The position numbers were made by a program, and so were the translations under genes. From positions 372,001-436,000 of the forward strand of contig NZ_JNYD01000001.1 in NCBI RefSeq assembly GCF_000717175.1: a stretch of 64,000 bases of DNA. Direction: 5' to 3'. Under the pieces are notes generated by a model. That model was not told the DNA's origin. It saw only the letters and a list, made by a program, of their open reading frames with translations, and searched no databases. Origin of the DNA: Pseudonocardia autotrophica. Its GTDB lineage: Bacteria; Actinomycetota; Actinomycetes; Mycobacteriales; Pseudonocardiaceae. Each line of letters begins with the position of its first letter. The first letter of the stretch is position 1. Shown here piece after piece: positions 9,137-18,466 of this stretch.

Positions 9137-9451
9137 ATGCCGAGTCTCGGCGGGTGGGAGATCGTCATCCTCGTGGTGGTGGTGCTCCTGCTGTTCGGAG
9201 CCAAGAAGCTGCCCGACATGGCCCGCTCCGTCGGGCAGTCCGCCCGCATCTTCAAGGGCGAGATGAAGGGCATGAAGAACGACGGGAAGACCGAGGAGCC
9301 CGCGAAGCAGGAGCGTCCGGCCCCGCTCCCGCCGGCGCAGGGCACCACCACGGGCACCACCGGCAGCACGGGCACCTCCGCCACCGATTCGTCGGCCCCG
9401 GCGGCGCGGCCCGCGGAGCAGCCGGCGGAGCAGCGCGAGCACCAGCAGTAG
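9137..9451 (+). CDS. tatA: Sec-independent translocase subunit TatA
   Basis: A 104-aa TatA: short N-terminal transmembrane helix ([21 protein letters not shown]), the conserved FG-hinge, then an amphipathic helix ([19 protein letters not shown]) and a disordered Pro/Thr/Glu tail. TatA oligomers form the passage for folded twin-arginine substrates. A good ribosome site precedes the ATG. tatC follows 13 nt downstream, so both are cotranscribed; no TatB is seen here, and in actinobacteria it is usually encoded elsewhere. Confidence 0.96.
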   Translation: MPSLGGWEIVILVVVVLLLFGAKKLPDMARSVGQSARIFKGEMKGMKNDGKTEEPAKQERPAPLPPAQGTTTGTTGSTGTSATDSSAPAARPAEQPAEQREHQQ

Positions 9452-9464
9452 GGCCGCGCTCGAC

Positions 9465-10442
9465 GTGGTGAAGCTCAGCCTCCGTCGGACCCCGAAGAAC
9501 CCCGACGGCACGATGACGCTCGTCGAGCACCTCTACGAGCTGCGCAACCGCCTCGGGATCTCGCTGCTGGCGATCGCGGTCACCACGGTCGTCGGCTACA
9601 TCTGGTTCGAGGTCGGGTTCTTCGGCGCGCCGAGCCTGGGCGCGCTGCTCAAGGAGCCGTACTGCTCGCTGCCCGCCTCGTCGCGGGCGGTGTTCACCGC
9701 CGACGGGTCCTGCACCCTGCTCGGCACCGGGCCGTTCGACCAGTTCATGCTGCGTCTGAAGGTCGGCGCGGTCGCGGGCATCGTCCTGGCCTGCCCGGTG
9801 TGGCTGTACCAGATCTGGGCCTTCATCGTTCCCGGGCTGTACCCGAAGGAGCGCAAGTTCGCGCTGATCTTCGTCAGCACCGCGGCCGTGCTGTTCGTCG
9901 CGGGTGCGGTGCTCGCGTACTTCGTCGTCTCGCAGGGCCTGGCCTTCCTGCTGACGATCGGCAGCGAGGTGCAGACCACCGCGCTGACCGGCGAGAGCTA
10001 CTTCGGGTTCGTCATCGCGCTGCTGCTGATCTTCGGCGTGAGCTTCGAGATCCCGCTGCTCGTCGTGATGCTCAACCAGGTCGGGATCCTGAGTTACGAG
10101 CGGCTGCGCAAGTCGCGGCGCGGGATCATCTTCGGCCTGTTCGTGTTCGCCGCGGTCGCCACGCCGGGGCAGGACCCGATCTCGATGACCGCGCTCGCGG
10201 CGGCGCTCACGCTGCTGTTCGAGCTCGCCATCCAGATCGCGCGGGTGCACGACCGGCGCAAGGCCAAGCAGCGCAAGGCCGAGGGCTGGGACGACTGGGA
10301 TCCCGACGCCCCGTCGCCGATCGACACCACGCCCAGCCGGGTGGACGGGCCCAGCCGGATCGAGGAGCCGGGCGCCGTGCCGCCGCCCGCGCCGGTGAGC
10401 AGCGCGGAGCCGAGCGCCCGCAACGTCGACGACGTCACCTGA
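9465..10442 (+). CDS. tatC: Sec-independent translocase subunit TatC
   Basis: A 325-aa polytopic membrane protein and the twin-arginine signal receptor. The N-terminal hallmark [13 protein letters not shown] is followed by six hydrophobic segments, the periplasmic loop with CSL...[14 protein letters not shown], and [16 protein letters not shown], typical of TatC. The C-terminus after about residue 255 is a cytosolic, Pro-rich tail longer than in E. coli, as in other actinobacteria. Two consecutive GTG codons open the gene; either may be used. It lies between tatA and helY, matching the mycobacterial order. Confidence 0.96.
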   Translation: MVKLSLRRTPKNPDGTMTLVEHLYELRNRLGISLLAIAVTTVVGYIWFEVGFFGAPSLGALLKEPYCSLPASSRAVFTADGSCTLLGTGPFDQFMLRLKVGAVAGIVLACPVWLYQIWAFIVPGLYPKERKFALIFVSTAAVLFVAGAVLAYFVVSQGLAFLLTIGSEVQTTALTGESYFGFVIALLLIFGVSFEIPLLVVMLNQVGILSYERLRKSRRGIIFGLFVFAAVATPGQDPISMTALAAALTLLFELAIQIARVHDRRKAKQRKAEGWDDWDPDAPSPIDTTPSRVDGPSRIEEPGAVPPPAPVSSAEPSARNVDDVT

Positions 10443-10505
10443 GCCCGGCCCGTCCGTGAGCGGGGTAACGGGCCCGTCCGACGGCGGAGTGCCGGTCTGG
10501 TGTGA

Positions 10506-10511
10506 CAGCCT
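10506..10511 (+). promoter_or_regulatory. -10-like element of helY (leaderless)
   Basis: CAGCCT, which keeps the conserved second A and last T, lies 6 nt before the helY GTG. Confidence 0.4.
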
Positions 10512-10517
10512 GGTCGG

Positions 10518-13283
10518 GTGGCCAGCAGCACACCGGCCCCCGCCGAGGCGTACGCCGCGGCCCGGGCCCGCGCCGCGCATCCGCGGCTGAGCGAGTTCGC
10601 CGGGTCCCTCCCCTTCGGTCTCGACGCCTTCCAGCGGGAGGCGTGCGAGGCGCTCGAGGACGGGCACGGCGTGCTCGTCTGCGCGCCGACCGGCGCGGGG
10701 AAGACCGTCGTCGGCGAGTTCGCCGTGCACCTGGCCCTGGCGCAGGGCCTCAAGTGCTTCTACACCACGCCGATCAAGGCGCTGTCGAACCAGAAGTACG
10801 CGGACCTGGTCGACCGGCACGGGGCCGCGGCCGTCGGGCTGCTCACCGGCGACACCAGCGTGAACGGCGACGCGCAGGTGGTCGTGATGACCACCGAGGT
10901 CCTGCGGAACATGATCTACGCGGGCTCGCGGTCGCTCGACCAGCTCGGCTACGTGGTGATGGACGAGGTGCACTACCTCGCCGACCGGTTCCGCGGCGCG
11001 GTCTGGGAGGAGGTCATCCTCCAGCTGCCCGAGCACGTCGCGCTCGTCAGCCTGTCGGCCACGGTGAGCAACGCCGAGGAGTTCGGGGACTGGCTGGTCG
11101 CCGTGCGCGGCGACACCGCCGTCGTCGTCGACGAGGTGCGGCCGGTGCCGCTGTGGCAGCACATGATGGTCGGCAACCGGCTCTACGACCTGTTCGCCGA
11201 GACGGGCGGCGAGCTGTCCGTCGATCCCGAGCTGCTGCGGCAGACCCGCGAGCTGTCCCGCCAGGACAACATGGCGACCTGGGTGACCGAGGGCCGCCGC
11301 GGCCGCTCGTCGGGCCCCGGGCGGGGCGGGCCGCCGCGCTCCCGCGGCGGCATCCGGCCGGCCTCGCGGGTCACGGTGATCGACCGGCTCGACCGGGCGG
11401 CCCTGCTGCCGGCCATCACCTTCGTCTTCAGTCGCGCGGGCTGCGACGCCGCGGTGGGCCAGTGCGTCCGGGCGGGGCTGCGGCTCACCACCGAGGCCGA
11501 GGTCACCGAGATCCGGCGGATCATCGAGAAGCACACCGGCGACCTGCCGCAGGCCGACCTGGGCGTGCTGGGCTACTGGGAGTGGCGCGAGGCGCTCGAG
11601 CGCGGCATCGCGGCACACCACGCGGGCATGCTGCCGGCCTTCAAGGAGACGGTCGAGGAGCTGTTCGTCGAGGGGCTCGTGCGGTGCGTCTTCGCCACCG
11701 AGACCCTGGCGCTGGGCATCAACATGCCGGCCCGGACCGTCGTCCTCGAGCGGCTGGTCAAGTACAACGGCGAGGCCCACGTCGACCTCACCCCGGGCGA
11801 GTACACGCAGCTCACCGGGCGCGCCGGGCGGCGGGGGATCGACGTGGAGGGGCACGCCGTCGTCATCTGGCAGCCCGGGGTGGACCCGGAGCACGTCGCC
11901 GGTCTCGCCTCCACCCGCACCTACCCGCTGCGCAGCTCCTTCCGCGCCGACTACAACATGACGATCAACCTCGTCGAGCGGCTCGGCATCGAGCAGGGCC
12001 GCGAGCTGCTGGAGCAGTCCTTCGGGCAGTTCCAGGCGGACCGGTCGGTGGTCGGGCTGGCGCGGCGGATCGAGCGCAACACCGAGGCGCTGCGCGGCTA
12101 CGCCGAGTCCATGCAGTGCCACCTCGGGGACTTCACCGAGTACGCGCGGCTGCGCCGCCAGGTGTCCGACCGGGAGAAGTCGCTGCGCCGCCAGGGCTCG
12201 GCCGAGCGCCGCAACGAGGTCGCGGAGTCGCTGCGCACGCTGCGGCCGGGGGACGTCATCGCGGTGCCGGGCGGCCGCCGGGCCGGGCTCGCGGTCGTCC
12301 TCGACCCGCCGGGCGACCACGAGGACCCGCGGCCGCTGGTGCTCACCGAGGACCGTTGGGCGGGCCGGCTCTCCACCGCCGACTTCCCCGTCGCGGTCAG
12401 CACGCTCGGCCGGATGCGGCTGCCGAAGCGCGTCGACCACCGCTCGCCGCGGGTGCGGCGGGACCTCGCCTCGTCGCTGCGCAACACCGGCATCGTGCCG
12501 CCCACCCCGCACCGGCGGAAGCGCGGTGGCGGCGCCGCGGACGATCCCGAGCTCGCGGCGCTGCGTCGGGCGCTGCGGTCCCACCCCTGCCACGGCTGCG
12601 ACGACCGCGAGGCCCACGCCCGCTGGGGCGAGCGGCACGCGCGGCTGGAGCGGGAGACCGAGCAGCTGCGCCAGAAGGTGCGGGCGACCACGCACTCGCT
12701 CGCCCGCGGCTTCGACCGGATCCGCGCGCTGCTCACCGAGCGCGGGTACCTCGACGGCGAGACCGTCACCGACCACGGGTACCGGCTCGCCCGGCTCTGG
12801 GGGGAGTCGGACCTGCTCGCCGCCGAGTGCCTGCGCCACGACCTGTGGGCGGACCTCGAGCCGGCCGAGCTGGCCGCGGTGGTGTCCGCCCTGGTCTACG
12901 AGTCGCGCCGGGACAACGCCCCGGTCCCGCGGGTCCCGCAGGGCGCCGTCACCGAGGCCCTCGCCGAGACCGTGCGGATCTGGGCAGAGCTCGAACAGGA
13001 CGAGCGCCGGCACAAGATCGACCGCACGCGCGAGCCGGACCTCGGTTTCGCGTGGCCGATGCACCGCTGGGCCCGCGGCGAGTCGCTGGCCCAGGTCCTC
13101 GAGGCGGCCGAGCGCAACGGGCAGGAGCTGTCGGCGGGCGACTTCGTCCGCTGGGCCCGCCAGGTCCTCGACCTGCTCGAACAGATCGCTTCCGTGGCCG
13201 GGAGGACCACCGGCGTGGGGCGCAACGCCCACAAGGCGGCCCGCGAGGTCCGCCGCGGCGTCGTCGCGGCCGGGGTGGGGTGA
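10518..13283 (+). CDS. helY: Ski2/Mtr4-type DExH RNA helicase
   Basis: A 921-aa superfamily 2 helicase. Motif I is APTGAGKTVVGEF, motif II is VMDEVHYLAD (DEVH), motif III is SLSATVSNAEEF, and motif VI is QLTGRAGRRGID. The middle has a variable Arg/Gly-rich insert (GRRGRSSGPGRGG), and the C-terminal third resembles the DSHCT domain of Mtr4/Ski2 proteins. These helicases unwind structured RNA for turnover. The gene sits after tatC as helY (Rv2092c) does in M. tuberculosis. The GTG start agrees with a -10-like box 6 nt upstream. Confidence 0.93.
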   Translation: MASSTPAPAEAYAAARARAAHPRLSEFAGSLPFGLDAFQREACEALEDGHGVLVCAPTGAGKTVVGEFAVHLALAQGLKCFYTTPIKALSNQKYADLVDRHGAAAVGLLTGDTSVNGDAQVVVMTTEVLRNMIYAGSRSLDQLGYVVMDEVHYLADRFRGAVWEEVILQLPEHVALVSLSATVSNAEEFGDWLVAVRGDTAVVVDEVRPVPLWQHMMVGNRLYDLFAETGGELSVDPELLRQTRELSRQDNMATWVTEGRRGRSSGPGRGGPPRSRGGIRPASRVTVIDRLDRAALLPAITFVFSRAGCDAAVGQCVRAGLRLTTEAEVTEIRRIIEKHTGDLPQADLGVLGYWEWREALERGIAAHHAGMLPAFKETVEELFVEGLVRCVFATETLALGINMPARTVVLERLVKYNGEAHVDLTPGEYTQLTGRAGRRGIDVEGHAVVIWQPGVDPEHVAGLASTRTYPLRSSFRADYNMTINLVERLGIEQGRELLEQSFGQFQADRSVVGLARRIERNTEALRGYAESMQCHLGDFTEYARLRRQVSDREKSLRRQGSAERRNEVAESLRTLRPGDVIAVPGGRRAGLAVVLDPPGDHEDPRPLVLTEDRWAGRLSTADFPVAVSTLGRMRLPKRVDHRSPRVRRDLASSLRNTGIVPPTPHRRKRGGGAADDPELAALRRALRSHPCHGCDDREAHARWGERHARLERETEQLRQKVRATTHSLARGFDRIRALLTERGYLDGETVTDHGYRLARLWGESDLLAAECLRHDLWADLEPAELAAVVSALVYESRRDNAPVPRVPQGAVTEALAETVRIWAELEQDERRHKIDRTREPDLGFAWPMHRWARGESLAQVLEAAERNGQELSAGDFVRWARQVLDLLEQIASVAGRTTGVGRNAHKAAREVRRGVVAAGVG

Positions 13284-13752
13284 GCGCTTCCTCGTCGTCT
13301 GTGCTCCGGCGGCCGCGTTCGCTGCGCAGGACGGCGTGATCGGCGGTCCGCGATCACGATGGGGTTCGTGGCGGTGTGAATGCGGGCGCCCAAGATCGTG
13401 CTGGTCCCGGGGACGGTCACCGAGCCCTCGGCAGCGTGACCCGGCTCTGGCCGTGATCGTCGGTCCGGACCGACGGCGGACGTAGGTGGCCGGGGAGCGA
13501 CCCGTCTGGCGATCATGCGGCCGGTCGGACGGGGAGCAGCGGGGCCGGATGGGCGAGCGGGATGCACACCGCTGGTAGCAGCGCGCGCACCCAGGGTGGA
13601 AGTGGGTGGAGCGGGCGGCGACCGGCCGCGGCAGCGCGCCGAGGTGTGCTTGGATCGTTGCCCGGTGCGCGGACAGCGCAGCGCGGTGCGGAGGCGCGAC
13701 GGGCGCCGGACGCACGAGAGGCACGGAACGCAGGACGGACGGAAGGTCGGCG
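13284..13752. other. Gene-free stretch between helY and the DUF4333 gene
   Basis: About 470 nt with no supportable gene or RNA. It holds an inverted repeat with 7-bp arms (GTGATCG/CGATCAC, 13336-13357) that may help end helY transcription, and a perfect 16-bp palindrome GTCGGTCCGGACCGAC at 13459-13474 that could be a protein-binding site. Otherwise it is unusually rich in short GC repeats. Confidence 0.5.
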
Positions 13753-14721
13753 ATGAGCACCCCACGGGACCCGTACGGCGAGACGGACCGGGGCCACCGG
13801 GCCGCCGGCGGCCAGGGCGACGCGACCGGACCCGATCCGTCCGCCGGGACGGACCGCGACACCTACGGCGCCCCCTACGGCACCGGGACACCCGGGAACG
13901 AGAGCGGCGACGCGGCGGACGACTCCGCGTCGAGGACCGTGCCGCACACCGGGCGTTCCGGTTGGGACTTCAACCGCAGCGCCGAGGCCGACCCGCCCAC
14001 CCCGGCCTACGGCTCGCCGGCCGTCGAGCACGGCGACACGACCGACACCACCGGCACGACCGGCACGCCGGGTGCCGGACACGACGCCACGCCGTCCCAC
14101 GACCGGGCGCCGGAGAGCGGCGACACCGGCGGGTCCGAGTGGAGCGCCGCCGGCGGCTCCGGCTGGAGCTCGGGCGCCCAGGGCGAGGGCCCGGGCTGGG
14201 ATCCGGCCGGGACGGCCGCCTGGGACCCGGAGGGCCCCCGGGGTCCGTCCGGCGGGTCGTGGGACCCCCAGAGCGACGACCGCACGGCGGCGCACCCCGC
14301 GCCCGGCGGCTGGGACCCGGCGGGCGCCGGGATCGGCGGTGCCGCGTCCGCGACCTCGGCTCTGCCCGGCGGGCAGAGCCGCGCCTCGCGCCGCCGCGGA
14401 CGGTCCGGCGGTGGCGGGAAGAAGCTGATCGCCGGCGCCGCGGTGCTGGTGGTCGTGCTGGCGGTCCTGGCCGTGACCGCGTTCTGGAAGCCGGGCTTCC
14501 TCGTGACCGAGGAGTTCGACCAGCAGGCGCTGCAGGCCGGGGTGACCCGGATCCTCACCCAGGACTACGGCCTCGGGGCCACCGGCGTGAGCTGCCCCGA
14601 GGGGCAGAAGGTCGAGGCCGGCGCGACCTTCACCTGCTCCGCGAACGTCGACGGCGAGGCGGTCGAGGTCCCGGTCACGGTCCTCGACGACCAGGGCACC
14701 TACCAGGTCGGCCGCGTCTGA
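13753..14721 (+). CDS. DUF4333 single-pass membrane protein with disordered N-terminus
   Basis: A 322-aa protein. Residues 1-225 are low-complexity and probably disordered, rich in Gly, Asp, Thr and Trp, with repeated WDP motifs (GWDPAGT, AWDPEGP, SWDPQSD, GWDPAGA). One transmembrane helix follows (KLIAGAAVLVVVLAVLAVTAFW). The extracytoplasmic domain has the DUF4333 pattern: VTRILTQDYGLGATGVSCPEG, a second Cys in TFTCSANV, and a closing GTYQVGRV. The cysteines probably pair. Position after helY parallels M. tuberculosis Rv2091c as I recall it. GGAAGG precedes the ATG. Confidence 0.85.
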   Translation: MSTPRDPYGETDRGHRAAGGQGDATGPDPSAGTDRDTYGAPYGTGTPGNESGDAADDSASRTVPHTGRSGWDFNRSAEADPPTPAYGSPAVEHGDTTDTTGTTGTPGAGHDATPSHDRAPESGDTGGSEWSAAGGSGWSSGAQGEGPGWDPAGTAAWDPEGPRGPSGGSWDPQSDDRTAAHPAPGGWDPAGAGIGGAASATSALPGGQSRASRRRGRSGGGGKKLIAGAAVLVVVLAVLAVTAFWKPGFLVTEEFDQQALQAGVTRILTQDYGLGATGVSCPEGQKVEAGATFTCSANVDGEAVEVPVTVLDDQGTYQVGRV

Positions 14722-14803
14722 CGGCAGCGCGCGGCGCCGCCGGGATCCGCGCGCCCGGATTTCGGGTGACAGCGGACGGCCCGGGGCCGGAGGATCGGCT
14801 CTC

Positions 14804-16147
14804 GTGAGCACGACCGGTACCGAATCCCGCGAGCCCGAGACCGACGCCCCGCACACGCCGCCGTCGCCGGACGGCGCGGCGCGTCCCGCCGCCGAGGTGC
14901 GGCTGCTGGAGCCCGGCGAGTTCCGGGCGGCGCACGCCCTCTTCGGCGCCGCCCTCCACGCCGGCGGCCCCGTCGACGACGACCACTGGGCCCTCACCCG
15001 GCTCTCCTACGCCCCGGGCCGCACGTTCGGCGTGGACCTGCCCGCGGGCACCCTCGCCGGGACCGCCATGAGCTTCGGATCCGCGCTCACCGTGCCCGGC
15101 GGGGCGCGGGTCCCGATGGCAGCCGTCACCCGCGTCGGCGTCCGGGCCGACCGGACGCGCCGCGGCCTGCTCACCGCGCTCATGCGCGAGCAGCTGACCG
15201 ACGCCGCCGACCGCGGCGAGGTCGCCGCGACCCTGCGGGCCAGCGAGGCGCGCATCTACGGCCGCTTCGGCTACGGCGTCGCCAGCCGCGGGCGGAACCT
15301 GCGCGTGGCCGCGGGGGCGCGCTTCCGCCCCCACACCCCGTCGGGCGGGGAGGTCCGGCTGCTCCATCCCGAGGAGGCCGCTCCGCTCCTGCCGTCGCTC
15401 TACGCGCGCATCCTCGGCGCCACGACGCGCCCGGGCCCGATCGTGCGCGACGAGGGCTGGTGGGCGCACGTCCTGCGCCCCCGGCGCAGTGCCGACGGCG
15501 CCCGGGGTATCGCGGTGCACACCGGCCCGGACGGCGACGACGGCTTCGCCACCTGGACCGTCCGCCAGGAGGGCACGGACTTCGGCGAGAACGTCCTCGA
15601 GCTCGGCGACCTGCACGCCGCCACCCCGCAGGCCACGGCCGGCCTGTGGCGCTTCCTGCTGGGCATCGACCTCCTCCGCGCCGTCTCGGCGCACCTGCGG
15701 CCGCTCGACGAACCCGTGGACCTCCACCTCGAGGACCCGCGGGCCTGCCGCACCACCGGTATCGGCGACGAGACCTGGCTGCGTCTGCTCGACGTACCGG
15801 CCGCCCTCGCCGCCCGGACGTGGGGCGAGGCGGGGGGTGAGCCGCTCCGGATCCGCGTGCACGACGCCCTCTTCGCCGGCAACGACGGCGTACACGTGAT
15901 CGGCGCCCACCCGACCGCCACGAACGGCGCGTATCCCACGGACCCCGCGCCGGCCGAGGACGGCCCGGCCGACCTCGAGTGCGACGTCACGGGCCTCGCG
16001 ATGGCCTACCTCGGCGACCGGCGGCCCTCCGAGCTGGTCGCGAGCGGCTGGTGGACCGCGCACGACCGCGCCGCCGTTCCCCGAGCGGACCAGCTGTTCG
16101 CGGCCCCGGCGATGAGCGGCGTGCCGTGGTGCGGGACGTTCTTCTGA
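14804..16147 (+). CDS. Eis-like GNAT N-acetyltransferase
   Basis: A 447-aa protein of the Eis family. In mycobacteria Eis is a hexameric acetyltransferase that modifies aminoglycosides at several amines and also proteins. The first GNAT domain has VTRVGVRADRTRRGLLTALMREQL, the acetyl-CoA loop region, followed by ASEARIYGRFGYGVASRG. A second GNAT-like and a C-terminal sterol-carrier-like domain follow. The protein ends in PWCGTFF, consistent with the family's C-terminal Phe carboxylate that acts as catalytic base. It is preceded by a GGAGG site. The N-terminal 35 residues are disordered. Confidence 0.85.
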   Translation: MSTTGTESREPETDAPHTPPSPDGAARPAAEVRLLEPGEFRAAHALFGAALHAGGPVDDDHWALTRLSYAPGRTFGVDLPAGTLAGTAMSFGSALTVPGGARVPMAAVTRVGVRADRTRRGLLTALMREQLTDAADRGEVAATLRASEARIYGRFGYGVASRGRNLRVAAGARFRPHTPSGGEVRLLHPEEAAPLLPSLYARILGATTRPGPIVRDEGWWAHVLRPRRSADGARGIAVHTGPDGDDGFATWTVRQEGTDFGENVLELGDLHAATPQATAGLWRFLLGIDLLRAVSAHLRPLDEPVDLHLEDPRACRTTGIGDETWLRLLDVPAALAARTWGEAGGEPLRIRVHDALFAGNDGVHVIGAHPTATNGAYPTDPAPAEDGPADLECDVTGLAMAYLGDRRPSELVASGWWTAHDRAAVPRADQLFAAPAMSGVPWCGTFF

Positions 16148-16183
16148 CTCGGCAGGGGACCGCCGGTGAGGGCGACCGGGGGG

Positions 16184-17182
16184 TCAGCCCTTGAGCGCCG
16201 CCACCAGGCGGTCCACGGACCCGCCCAGGCCCCAGCGCTCCGCCAGGGCCGCGAGCGCTCCGGCGTCCGCGGGGGAGTCGGGGAGCGCGTCGGACCGCGA
16301 CAGCTCCACCGGCGCGTCCTGCACCACGCGCACGACCGGCTCGACGACGGCCAGGTAGTCCGCCGCCTTGCCGAGCTTGCTCCGCACGCTCGCGGCGAGC
16401 CGCGTGTCGGCGGTGTCGCCGACGGCCGCGACCAGCTCGGACCACGAGCCGAACTTTCCGACCAGCGTGGCCGCCGTCTTCGCCCCGACCCCCGGGACGC
16501 CGGGCAGCCCGTCCGAGGGGTCGCCGCGCAGCATCGCCATCTCGGCGTAGGCCTCGCCGGCCCGGTCCCGCGGCACGCCGTACTTCTCGGCGACCTCCGC
16601 CGGCCCGAGCAGCTCGGCCTTGGCCAGCCCGCGGCCGACGTAGAGCAGCCGCACGGGCGTGGGCTCCTCCCGCACGATCTGCATGAGGTCCCGGTCGCCG
16701 CTCACGCCGAGCACCGGATCGCTGGCCTCGCGGTGGGCCAGGGTGCCGATCACGTCGTCCGCCTCGTGCCCCTCCGCGCCGCCCGTGGCGATTCCCGCCG
16801 CGGCCAGGACGTCGAGGATGATCGGCACCTGCGGCTCGAGGGTGTCCGGCACCTCCTCGGGGATCCCCGCGGGTGCGGTGTCCGGCCCGCTCCCGGGAGT
16901 GGAGCCCTCGATCCGGTGCGCCTTGTAGGAGGGCAGCGCCTCCACCCGGAACGCCGGGCGCCAGTCGAGGTCCAGGCATGCGACGAGGCGCGCGGGGCGG
17001 TGCTCGGCGACGAGCCGGGCGATCATGTCGGTGAACCCGCGGACCGCGTTGACCGGGGTCCCGTCGGGCGCCGTGATCGACTCGGGCACGCCGTAGTAGG
17101 CGCGGAAGTACATGCTCGCGGCGTCGAGCAGCATCAGCGAGCCGGCGGGGGCCTGCGGGGCCGGGTTCCGGGGGGCCGTCAC
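16184..17182 (-). CDS. 5'-3' exonuclease (FEN/PolI N-domain type)
   Basis: A 332-aa stand-alone flap/5'-3' exonuclease. It opens with [18 protein letters not shown] (metal-binding Asp), then [47 protein letters not shown] and the helix-hairpin-helix [26 protein letters not shown]. These Asp residues are the two-metal site that cuts 5' flaps and RNA primers. Compared with PolI it lacks the polymerase part. Position next to an M24 peptidase gene, divergently transcribed, matches Rv2090/pepE order. The GTG start is likely; a CATGCT box lies 8 nt upstream. Confidence 0.92.
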   Translation of the reverse strand: MTAPRNPAPQAPAGSLMLLDAASMYFRAYYGVPESITAPDGTPVNAVRGFTDMIARLVAEHRPARLVACLDLDWRPAFRVEALPSYKAHRIEGSTPGSGPDTAPAGIPEEVPDTLEPQVPIILDVLAAAGIATGGAEGHEADDVIGTLAHREASDPVLGVSGDRDLMQIVREEPTPVRLLYVGRGLAKAELLGPAEVAEKYGVPRDRAGEAYAEMAMLRGDPSDGLPGVPGVGAKTAATLVGKFGSWSELVAAVGDTADTRLAASVRSKLGKAADYLAVVEPVVRVVQDAPVELSRSDALPDSPADAGALAALAERWGLGGSVDRLVAALKG

Positions 17183-17228
17183 GGTGAGCCAGCATGCCAG
17201 GTGGGGACGACGCGCAGCGTGAGCGCCC

Positions 17229-17234
17229 TAAGCT
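17229..17234 (+). promoter_or_regulatory. -10 element of the M24 peptidase gene (leaderless)
   Basis: TAAGCT with a 6-nt spacer to the ATG at 17241. Confidence 0.55.
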
Positions 17235-17240
17235 CGGCCC

Positions 17241-18368
17241 ATGAGCCACGCCGTCCCCACCGAGCTGCTCGCCGACCGGTTGCGCCGGGCCGGCGAGGTC
17301 GCCGCCGAGCAGGGCGCCGACGTCCTCCTCATCACCCCCGGCACGGACCTGCGCTACCTGGTCGACCACGCCGGCGAGTCCCACGAGCGGCTGACCTGCC
17401 TCGTGCTCCCGGCCGCGGGCCACCGGGCCCCGCCGGCCCTGGTCGTGCCGCGGCTGGAGGCCCCCGGGTTCGACGTCGCCACCCTCGAGGCGCTCGGCGT
17501 CGAGGTCCTCACCTGGACGGACGGCGAGGACCCCTACCTGCTCGTCTCCGACCTCGCGGGCGGCCCCACCCGGATGGCGGTGGCCGACGGGATGCCGGCG
17601 CGGCACGTGTTCGGCCTGCGGGACGCCTTCCCGGACGTCCGCCAGGCGCTCGCCGGGCCGGTCCTGCGCGAGCTGCGGATGCGCAAGGACGCCGCGGAGG
17701 TGGCCCAGCTCCGCGAGGCGGGCGCCGCCATCGACCGCGTGCACGCGCGGATGGGCGAGATCCTCAAGCCCGGCCGGACCGAGGCGCAGGTCGGCGCGGA
17801 CATCGCGGCCGCGATCGTGGCGGAGGGCCACACCGAGGCCGCGTTCGTGATCGTCGGCTCCGGGCCCAACGGCGCCAGCCCGCACCACGACGTGTCCGAC
17901 CGGGTCATCGAGCCCGGCGACGTCGTGGTCATCGACATCGGCGGCCCGCTCGCCAGCGGCTACAACTCGGACTGCACCCGCACCTACGCGGTCGGGGCGG
18001 AGCCGTCGGCGCAGATCCGCGAGACCTACGCCGTGCTGCAGGAGGCGCAGGAGCGCTCGGTGCAGGCGGTGCGCCCGGGCGTGACGGCCGAGTCGGTCGA
18101 CGAGGCCGCCCGCGCCCCGATCACCGAGGCCGGCTTCGGCCCGCGGTTCGTGCACCGCACCGGCCACGGCATCGGGCTCGACGTGCACGAGGAGCCCTAC
18201 ATCGTGGGCGGCAACGCGCTGACCCTCGAGCCCGGCATGGCCTTCAGCGTGGAGCCGGGCATCTACCTCGACGGCGAGTGGGGCGCCCGGATCGAGGACA
18301 TCGTGGTCGTGACCGAGACCGGCGCCGAGCGCCTGAACAACGGGCCGCGGAACCTGGTCGTCCTCTGA
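17241..18368 (+). CDS. M24 family Xaa-Pro aminopeptidase/dipeptidase
   Basis: A 375-aa metallopeptidase. The N-terminal creatinase-like domain (LLITPGTDLRYLVDHAGESHERL) is followed by the pita-bread catalytic domain with the metal ligands in VVIDIGGPLASGYNSDCTRT (Asp, Asp), HRTGHGIGLDVHEEPY (His), FSVEPGIY (Glu) and ARIEDIVVV (Glu). It is the likely orthologue of mycobacterial PepE/PepQ, cutting X-Pro peptides in the cytosol. Start is fixed by the TAAGCT box. It is convergent with the SGNH hydrolase gene. Confidence 0.92.
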   Translation: MSHAVPTELLADRLRRAGEVAAEQGADVLLITPGTDLRYLVDHAGESHERLTCLVLPAAGHRAPPALVVPRLEAPGFDVATLEALGVEVLTWTDGEDPYLLVSDLAGGPTRMAVADGMPARHVFGLRDAFPDVRQALAGPVLRELRMRKDAAEVAQLREAGAAIDRVHARMGEILKPGRTEAQVGADIAAAIVAEGHTEAAFVIVGSGPNGASPHHDVSDRVIEPGDVVVIDIGGPLASGYNSDCTRTYAVGAEPSAQIRETYAVLQEAQERSVQAVRPGVTAESVDEAARAPITEAGFGPRFVHRTGHGIGLDVHEEPYIVGGNALTLEPGMAFSVEPGIYLDGEWGARIEDIVVVTETGAERLNNGPRNLVVL

Positions 18369-18393
18369 GAACCCATCGGCTCCCGAAGCCGAG

Positions 18394-18413
18394 GCCCCTT
18401 CGAACGAGGGGGC
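18394..18413. terminator. Possible hairpin terminator between convergent genes
   Basis: GCCCCTTC and GAGGGGGC pair (one G-U) around a 4-nt loop. A smaller CGGCT/AGCCG hairpin lies just before it at 18377-18391. Confidence 0.45.
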
Positions 18414-18466
18414 AGTCCGCCGATTCCCTTCACCGCCGTCGACCGGGGCCGCGGGCGCGGTCCTGA

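Noticed and set aside
13459..13474. Attachment site or origin element at the 16-bp palindrome
   Set aside because: There is no integrase, repeat partner or replication gene nearby, so it is recorded only as a palindrome.
9252..13862. A 1536-codon open frame on the minus strand
   Set aside because: It is antisense to tatC and helY. Long antisense frames without stops are normal at this GC level, and its translation is low-complexity Arg/Ala/Gly/Pro with no domain.
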